From contig NZ_JAPCKK010000021.1 of the NCBI RefSeq assembly GCF_030705605.1, positions 1 through 64,000 of the forward strand: 64,000 nucleotides of DNA. Reading direction: 5' to 3'. The notes below the pieces were generated by a model. The model made no database searches, had not been told where the DNA came from, and was given only the letters and a program-made list of their open reading frames with translations. This DNA comes from Paenibacillus zeirhizosphaerae. GTDB taxonomy: Bacteria > Bacillota > Bacilli > Paenibacillales > Paenibacillaceae. Shown piece after piece: positions 59,414-64,000 of this stretch; the stretch's first letter is position 1, and each line of letters begins with the position of its first letter. The position numbers were made by a program, and so were the translations under genes.

Positions 59414-60905
59414 TATCCCATGCTTTTTGCACATCCTTGGCCGCAGCTTCCATGGCCTTCAGTTCCAGAATAGGTTCCTCCCGGCTGTGCAGACGCAAAT
59501 GAAGCGAGCCGTCGTCGAAGGAAGGAACCATGTTGTCCACCAAACCGGTTTCACTGCGGTCCAGCGCGATACCTAGCTGGAGCAGGGAGCCGATGCGGTG
59601 GACTTTTTGTATATCCACCGTTTGCAGGATGTCTTTGTGTGCATGAAGCAGCCGCTCGGTCCGGTTCTTAGGGTGGTAATCAGCGGCGATCGCGGCCAGA
59701 ACCATTTCCCGATGCGACAAGCCGCCCAGTCCGGCACGCATGATCCAGTACACGCTGTGCTGTGTGTAATGATAATAATTCAGGATGGTTCCGGCTTTGT
59801 AAAGCCTGGCTGCGGTGCGGATCACCCGTTCATCCAGCAGGGAGCTCTCGCCAGCCAGGAGCCGGTACAGTTGTTGCGTATAGTTCAAAACTCGTTCAAG
59901 GTGCTCCGGATCGGCGGGAATGCCGAATTCCAGCACATTGTGAAGCGAGCTTTCAAGCGGATCAGGAAGCACAGGTTCCTGCGGTCGGACAAGCTCGTGA
60001 AACAGCCCGTCACGCAGTCCGGCACCGCTGATCAGGAAAGATGCGCCCTGCGCTGCGCGGAAGATGGTCTGGAGAATAATCAGACCGGGAATAATAATGT
60101 CGGCTCTGTCCTTGGACAGGCCGGCAATTTTTTTGCGCTGTCCGTTGCTGAGGCGGGGCAGGTGGGCAAACATCCGGTCAACCTCATCCGCTTCCATTTC
60201 ATAATGGTGGGTTACCTGCAGGGAGTAATCCCGAGTCCGTTGACTGATTTTGGCCAGCGTACGCATCGTTCCCCCCAGCCCGATAAAAGGAAGTCCGGAA
60301 TTCGCAGTAATCCATGGGTGCTCCTCAAGCGCGGACTGGACGAATTTCTCTAGCCTGGCGATCTGGGCAGCCTCCCAAATTCCGTCTTTGTTCTCTTTTC
60401 CAAACCGGAGGTTTGTATTTACGGCTCCGAAAGGAAAAGAGTACGTCTTAAGCCGTTTCCGCTCCCTGAACAGGGTGACCTCCGTGCTCCCGCCGCCAAT
60501 ATCAATAATCATGCCGTCCCGCACATTCATCGTGTTGACCACGCCAAGAAAGCCTGCTTTGCCTTCTTCTTCTCCCGAAAGCACCTCCACCTGTAACCCG
60601 GTCTCTTCCGCGATCCAGGCGACAACCTCTTCGGAGTTGATGGCATTACGTATGGCAGCCGTGGCTCCCGCCCTCAACCGGGTTACCTTATTTTGCTCAC
60701 AGATCTCCATAAATTGGCGCAAAAGGGGAGCTATACCTAGCACCGACTCCCGCTCGATTCTTCCATCGGGACCGACCTTTTCGCTCAGCCGGGCTGATTC
60801 CTTGTACTCTCGTACGATACGGTATGCTCCCGTATCTCTGATTTCATAGATAACAAGCCGGATGGAGTTGGAGCCGATATCCATGATGCCTATGCTGCTA
60901 TGCAT
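59373..60905 (-). CDS. ppx: Ppx/GppA-type exopolyphosphatase
   Basis: A 510-residue actin-fold phosphatase, which removes terminal phosphates from polyphosphate (and possibly from pppGpp). Phosphate loop motifs are MDIGSNSIRLVIYE (8-21) and IDIGGGSTEVTLF. A C-terminal HD-like helical domain begins near residue 310. It faces ppk, and the two reading frames overlap tail to tail by 41 bp, so synthesis and breakdown of polyphosphate are genetically linked. Confidence 0.92.
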   Translation of the reverse strand: MHSSIGIMDIGSNSIRLVIYEIRDTGAYRIVREYKESARLSEKVGPDGRIERESVLGIAPLLRQFMEICEQNKVTRLRAGATAAIRNAINSEEVVAWIAEETGLQVEVLSGEEEGKAGFLGVVNTMNVRDGMIIDIGGGSTEVTLFRERKRLKTYSFPFGAVNTNLRFGKENKDGIWEAAQIARLEKFVQSALEEHPWITANSGLPFIGLGGTMRTLAKISQRTRDYSLQVTHHYEMEADEVDRMFAHLPRLSNGQRKKIAGLSKDRADIIIPGLIILQTIFRAAQGASFLISGAGLRDGLFHELVRPQEPVLPDPLESSLHNVLEFGIPADPEHLERVLNYTQQLYRLLAGESSLLDERVIRTAARLYKAGTILNYYHYTQHSVYWIMRAGLGGLSHREMVLAAIAADYHPKNRTERLLHAHKDILQTVDIQKVHRIGSLLQLGIALDRSETGLVDNMVPSFDDGSLHLRLHSREEPILELKAMEAAAKDVQKAWDIILSWSVYLSSNS

Positions 60906-61077
60906 GTGTACACTCCCTCGTATAGTATCTTTCGAAAGCTCGCAGGCTGAAGTCCCTATATACTACCATAACCCCATCCTGTCGACAAAACAGGCCCGGG
61001 CTTTGGACAAACATACAGGAAATAAATGTACATGTTGAGTATCTATATTGCAGGAGGAACTGGAAAGGAGATGCCAT

Positions 61078-61737
61078 ATGGCTAGACAGCTTGCAAGCAA
61101 ATGGCTGAAGACGGAGGCGCTGCTGCGAAACGGATACATCGCTGCCCATATTCCTCAGACGGCAAAATATTCTCCCGAGCATTTGAAGTGGATGCTGGAG
61201 CGGTACAAGTTCGTATTCATTAAGCCGGTGAAGGGAGGAGGGGGGCACGGAGTGATCAAAGTAGCCCGGTATGCATCGGGGTACTATTGTACACGTCTAT
61301 CCCAGACGTACTACTGCGCACATTTTGAGGAGCTGAAGAAAGTTCTGTCCGCTATAAAACTAAGAAGGCCTTACCTTATACAGCAGGGGATTGAACTGGC
61401 CACGATCCAGGGCAGACCTATTGATTACAGGATCAAGACGGTGAAGAACGGAGAACAGTGGGAATTTCGCTCTATGGTGGGCAGGCTAGCGCGCCCGGGT
61501 CTGGTGATCACCAATCTATGCAAGGGAGGTACCTTACTGCCAGGCCGTGAGGGGCTGAGAAGGTCTTTGAAAGGGATTTCAGTTTCGGCCAAGCGCAGGG
61601 AAATGAGAGAGCTTACCCGACTTTGTATTTCCGTCCTGGAGGGACAATTCCCTGGAGTGGGAGAGTTAGGCTTTGACTACGGCTTGGACCGACGAGGAAG
61701 AATATGGATTCTTGAAGTCAATACGCGTCCCCAGTAA
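61078..61737 (+). CDS. YheC/YheD-type ATP-grasp protein
   Basis: A 219-residue ATP-grasp protein of the YheC/D family, whose members are linked to spore coat. The P-loop-like KPVKGGGGHGVIKV, IDYRIKTVKNGEQWEF and the terminal metal motif WILEVNTRPQ are present. It is short and ends right after that motif, so it holds the ATP-grasp core without the N-terminal extension. ATG at 61078 has AAAGGAG 7 bp upstream. Confidence 0.8.
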   Translation: MARQLASKWLKTEALLRNGYIAAHIPQTAKYSPEHLKWMLERYKFVFIKPVKGGGGHGVIKVARYASGYYCTRLSQTYYCAHFEELKKVLSAIKLRRPYLIQQGIELATIQGRPIDYRIKTVKNGEQWEFRSMVGRLARPGLVITNLCKGGTLLPGREGLRRSLKGISVSAKRREMRELTRLCISVLEGQFPGVGELGFDYGLDRRGRIWILEVNTRPQ

Positions 61738-61811
61738 TAGCAAAGGGGCCTTATAATCGCAAAAAAAATAATTTTAATATATTTTTTTATCGGAATTTGT
61801 TCCTGAAAGGC

Positions 61812-61912
61812 TGTGTATAATTTTTATCCACATTATCCACTGCTAGTTATCACAGCTTTGGACGACTTACCAACAAACTGTACACAGGATTTCCACAACT
61901 AGTTGTGGATAA
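61812..61912. promoter_or_regulatory. DnaA-box cluster upstream of sda
   Basis: DnaA boxes: 61812-61820 (reverse, TTATACACA), 61824-61832 (forward, TTATCCACA), 61833-61841 (forward, TTATCCACT) and 61904-61912 (reverse, TTATCCACA). Two are perfect consensus and the middle two are adjacent. The last lies 9 bp before the sda -35 box. In Bacillus subtilis DnaA binding activates sda; the same is likely here. Confidence 0.85.
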
Positions 61913-61921
61913 CAAGAACGC

Positions 61922-61950
61922 TTGTTCCTGTTTATCTATTTTGATAGAAT
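61922..61950 (+). promoter_or_regulatory. sigma-A promoter of sda
   Basis: TTGTTC, 17 bp, TAGAAT. Transcription would start near 61957, about 30 bp before the ATG. Confidence 0.72.
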
Positions 61951-61985
61951 AAGAGCAAGGAAAAAAAAGGAAAGGTGTGTCGGAG

Positions 61986-62126
61986 ATGGGTATGCTGACG
62001 GACGAGATGCTGCTGGAATCCTATCACTTGGCAATCGAGCTGGAACTAGAGGACGATTTCATCTCTTTGCTATTGGCGGAAATTTACAGAAGAAATCTGA
62101 CCATTACGGATTATGCTCTCCAATAA
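61986..62126 (+). CDS. sda: sporulation inhibitor Sda
   Basis: A 46-residue protein, MGMLTDEMLLESYHLAIELE followed by LEDDFISLLLAEIYRRNLT. This matches Bacillus Sda (LSDELLIESY...RDFIELIENEIKRRSL) in length and pattern: two helices forming an antiparallel hairpin. Sda binds the sporulation kinase KinA and blocks phosphorelay signalling when replication starts or is disturbed. AAAGGTG lies 8 bp before ATG 61986; ATG 61992 is an alternative. DnaA boxes and a good promoter lie directly upstream. Confidence 0.88.
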   Translation: MGMLTDEMLLESYHLAIELELEDDFISLLLAEIYRRNLTITDYALQ

Positions 62127-62196
62127 GCTGTCTTCATGTTCTGTTGCTTAGGTTGAGGAAGTCCGTTTATGCTGCCAGCCAGATGAACACCTGAAT

Positions 62197-62247
62197 AGAA
62201 AGGGCGCTTTATTCCCAGGATGAAAATGGGAGTAAAGCGCCCTTTCT
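62197..62247. terminator. hairpin terminator between sda and yumC
   Basis: AGAAAGGGCGCTTTA/TAAAGCGCCCTTTCT arms with an inner TCCC/GGGA pair. The symmetrical A and T ends suit both the sda transcript and the convergent yumC-like gene. Confidence 0.75.
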
Positions 62248-62273
62248 CGTCATAAGCTAGGGTAGCCCTAATT

Positions 62274-63275
62274 TTAAAGCTTCATATTACTGCTGTGCCC
62301 CGGGGATAGCTTGGCATCAGGATCAATGTAGACCTTGGCGTTATTTACCGCCGTAGGCGCTTCGCCAAAGCCGACGGCAATCAGCTTCAGCTTGCCGGGA
62401 TAGGTTGTAATATCACCGGCGGCGAACAGCCCGGGGATATTGGTTTCTTGACGGGAATCGACGACAATGGAGTGGTTTTCGATTTCAATCCCCCACTCGG
62501 CAATTGGTCCCAGCGAAGAAACAAAGCCGAAATTGACGACAACATCATCTACTTCGAGCGTTTGAGTTTCTTTCGTCTTGACGTGAGCCAGTGTAACCTC
62601 AGTAATCCGGTCTTCCCCGTGCAGCTCCGTGATCTCGGTAGGTGTGATGACCTGGACCTTGGAGGCCATGAGGTTTTCCACACTGTGCTCATGCGCACGG
62701 AATTTGTCGCGGCGGTGAATCAGCGTCACCTGTTCCGCAATGGGCTCCAGCATGAGCGCCCAGTCCACCGCCGAGTCGCCGCCGCCGCTGATAAGCACTT
62801 TTTTACCGGCAAAGCGGTTCAGATCACTGACAAAGTAATGAAGATTGCTCTTCTCAAAGCGGGCCGCTTCCGGCAGCTCAAGCCTGCGAGGCTCAAAGGC
62901 GCCTACGCCGGCTGTGATGATGACGGCTTTCGCGTGATATTCCGCGGCATCGGTCGTAACGATAAAGTGCCGTTCTCCCTTCTTCACCACCGAAAGCACC
63001 TTTTCTTCCAAACGAATCGTCGGGTTAAAGTGATTCATCTGCTGCACGAGGTTATTTACAAGCTCCTGTGCGGTCACTTTCGGAAAACCTGCTACATCAT
63101 ATATGTATTTTTCAGGATACAATGCTGCAAGCTGGCCTCCAAGTTGGGGCATACTTTCTATTAAGGTGACGGATGCCTGGCGCATACCGCCGTAGAAAGC
63201 GGCGAATAAGCCCGCAGGTCCACCTCCGATAATAACCAGATCGCTCATGTTAGCACCTGTTGTTTGCTCTGTCAC
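62274..63275 (-). CDS. yumC: ferredoxin--NADP reductase, thioredoxin-reductase-like (YumC)
   Basis: A 333-residue flavoenzyme. FAD site [19 protein letters not shown] site [11 protein letters not shown], and C-terminal GLFAAGDI. It lacks the CxxC centre of thioredoxin reductase, which identifies the YumC-type reductase that supplies electrons to ferredoxin or flavodoxin. GTG at 63275 has CGGAGGTG 8 bp upstream; ATG 63248 is possible. It is divergent from a yumB-like gene, as in Bacillus. Confidence 0.92.
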   Translation of the reverse strand: MTEQTTGANMSDLVIIGGGPAGLFAAFYGGMRQASVTLIESMPQLGGQLAALYPEKYIYDVAGFPKVTAQELVNNLVQQMNHFNPTIRLEEKVLSVVKKGERHFIVTTDAAEYHAKAVIITAGVGAFEPRRLELPEAARFEKSNLHYFVSDLNRFAGKKVLISGGGDSAVDWALMLEPIAEQVTLIHRRDKFRAHEHSVENLMASKVQVITPTEITELHGEDRITEVTLAHVKTKETQTLEVDDVVVNFGFVSSLGPIAEWGIEIENHSIVVDSRQETNIPGLFAAGDITTYPGKLKLIAVGFGEAPTAVNNAKVYIDPDAKLSPGHSSNMKL

Positions 63276-63422
63276 TTGTTCAACACCTCCGAAATGTACA
63301 TTGAATCATTCATGTCTCAGGTTAAGCCGCCGAAGTCTGATTCAATTTCTCTATATTATAAACGCGCGGCAGGCTGTTGCATAGTTTAGTGATGTACCAC
63401 GAAACCGGAAGGGGTATCCAAT

Positions 63423-64000
63423 ATGGGCAGTATTCCCAAAATCGTAATTCTCGGTGCTGGCTACGGAGGCATTCTGACCGCCCAGCGCCTGCAGAAAGAG
63501 CTCAAACACAGAGAAGCCGAGGTGACGCTCGTTAACCGTCATGACTACCATTACATTACGACCCACTTGCATATGCCTGCTGCGGGAACGGACTCGATTG
63601 AGCATGCCAGGGTTCCGATTTCCAGACTGGTCGATGAGTCCAAGGTCGCTTTTATCAAATCCACAGTGCAGGCCATCAAGCTGGAGGAAAAGAAGGTTAT
63701 TCTGGATAACGGTTCCCTTGATTATGACTATCTCGTTCTGGGGCTTGGCGGCGAGCCTGAAACCTTCGGTATCCCCGGCATGCTGGAGAATGCGATGACG
63801 ATTCGCAGCATCAATTCCGTGCGGCTGATCCGCGAGCATATTTCCTACCAGCTAGCCATGTACAAAAATGACAACAACCCGGCCAGGCTTACCTTTGTTG
63901 TCGGTGGGGCCGGCTTCACCGGCATTGAATTTGTGGGCGAGCTGGCGGACCGCCTGCCGCAGTTGTGCAGGGAATACGATATTAATCCGCATGACATCAA
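63423..64000 (+). CDS. type II NADH dehydrogenase-like protein (YumB), partial
   Basis: The first 192 codons of a pyridine nucleotide-disulfide oxidoreductase; the gene continues past the window. FAD site GAGYGGILTA (11-20), second nucleotide site VVGGAGFTGIEFVGEL. It resembles YumB/Ndh, membrane-associated enzymes that pass electrons from NADH to menaquinone. ATG at 63423 has GGAAGGGG upstream. It is distinct from the YutJ-like protein at 51158. Confidence 0.88.
   Translation, partial: MGSIPKIVILGAGYGGILTAQRLQKELKHREAEVTLVNRHDYHYITTHLHMPAAGTDSIEHARVPISRLVDESKVAFIKSTVQAIKLEEKKVILDNGSLDYDYLVLGLGGEPETFGIPGMLENAMTIRSINSVRLIREHISYQLAMYKNDNNPARLTFVVGGAGFTGIEFVGELADRLPQLCREYDINPHDI

Noticed and set aside
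61812..61912. DnaA boxes in an AT-rich stretch as a replication origin
   Set aside because: No dnaA, dnaN or recF gene is nearby, the unwinding element and box number are small, and the position upstream of sda explains the boxes.

Overview
The window is ordinary chromosomal DNA of an endospore-forming, low-to-mid GC Gram-positive bacterium, most likely Paenibacillus or a close relative. Evidence for this: alpha/beta-type and SspI spore proteins, YlbJ, a LytH/YunA-like peptidase and Sda; a LiaFSR cell-envelope stress system; Bacillales gene neighbourhoods (lytH-lipA-yutD, nifU/yutI-yuzB-yutJ, yfiY/yfiZ-yfhA, yumC/yumB); strong AGGAGG-type ribosome binding sites with frequent TTG and GTG starts; and menaquinone genes of the futalosine type rather than the men type used by Bacillus subtilis.

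Layout. 1-1.7 kb: the 3' end of a 23S rRNA gene and a run of 15 tRNA genes closed by a terminator. 1.8-6.6 kb: an envelope-stress operon (LiaI-like, PspA/LiaH, PspC, a second PspA/LiaH, LiaF, LiaS, LiaR). 6.8-13.2 kb: zwf, prfC, sspI, a KtrA/C potassium gate, a SpoU-type rRNA methyltransferase and a YdjC-type deacetylase. 13.3-16.5 kb: a divergent, Fur-box-controlled siderophore uptake locus without its own ATPase. 16.5-17.2 kb: a dispersed hairpin repeat and an internally deleted IS3-family element. 17.2-31.9 kb: the lytH-like gene, lipA, yutD, NAD kinase, ylbJ, a globin, several small conserved genes, pepF, two SASP genes with recognisable sigma-G promoters, a T-box-controlled trpS, and ctaB. 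31.9-46.5 kb: a Toprim protein, an MFS carrier, a CvpA-transglutaminase fusion, a class B PBP, a HAD phosphatase, a flippase-like protein, YppC-like, thioredoxin-like, ctaA, a UbiD decarboxylase and a HEPN-like protein. 46.5-50.4 kb: SAM-I riboswitch, metNIQ and an SDR. 50.4-57.1 kb: Fe-S carriers, YuzB, YutJ, mqnE, and mqnB-mqnD. 57.2-64 kb: convergent ppk and ppx overlapping at their 3' ends, a YheC/D ATP-grasp protein, a DnaA-box cluster in front of sda, yumC, and a yumB-like gene running off the end.

How the genes fit together. LiaS/LiaR with the inhibitor-like LiaF probably senses envelope damage and drives the two PspA proteins. UbiD, MqnE, MqnB and MqnD together point to menaquinone made through futalosine. 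CtaA and CtaB make heme A, so the quinone and an aa3-type oxidase fit an aerobic respiratory chain fed by YumB/YutJ-type dehydrogenases. Ppk and Ppx make and break polyphosphate. The sda gene downstream of DnaA boxes gives a replication checkpoint on sporulation.

The least ordinary features are a dispersed ~200-bp hairpin repeat (two long copies, one copy with an internal deletion, and a possible remnant), an unannotated structured region between two terminators at 37.6-37.74 kb, and the tandem PspA arrangement. I found no CRISPR array, prophage or recognisable defence island. All calls come from reading the sequence; no database search was run.
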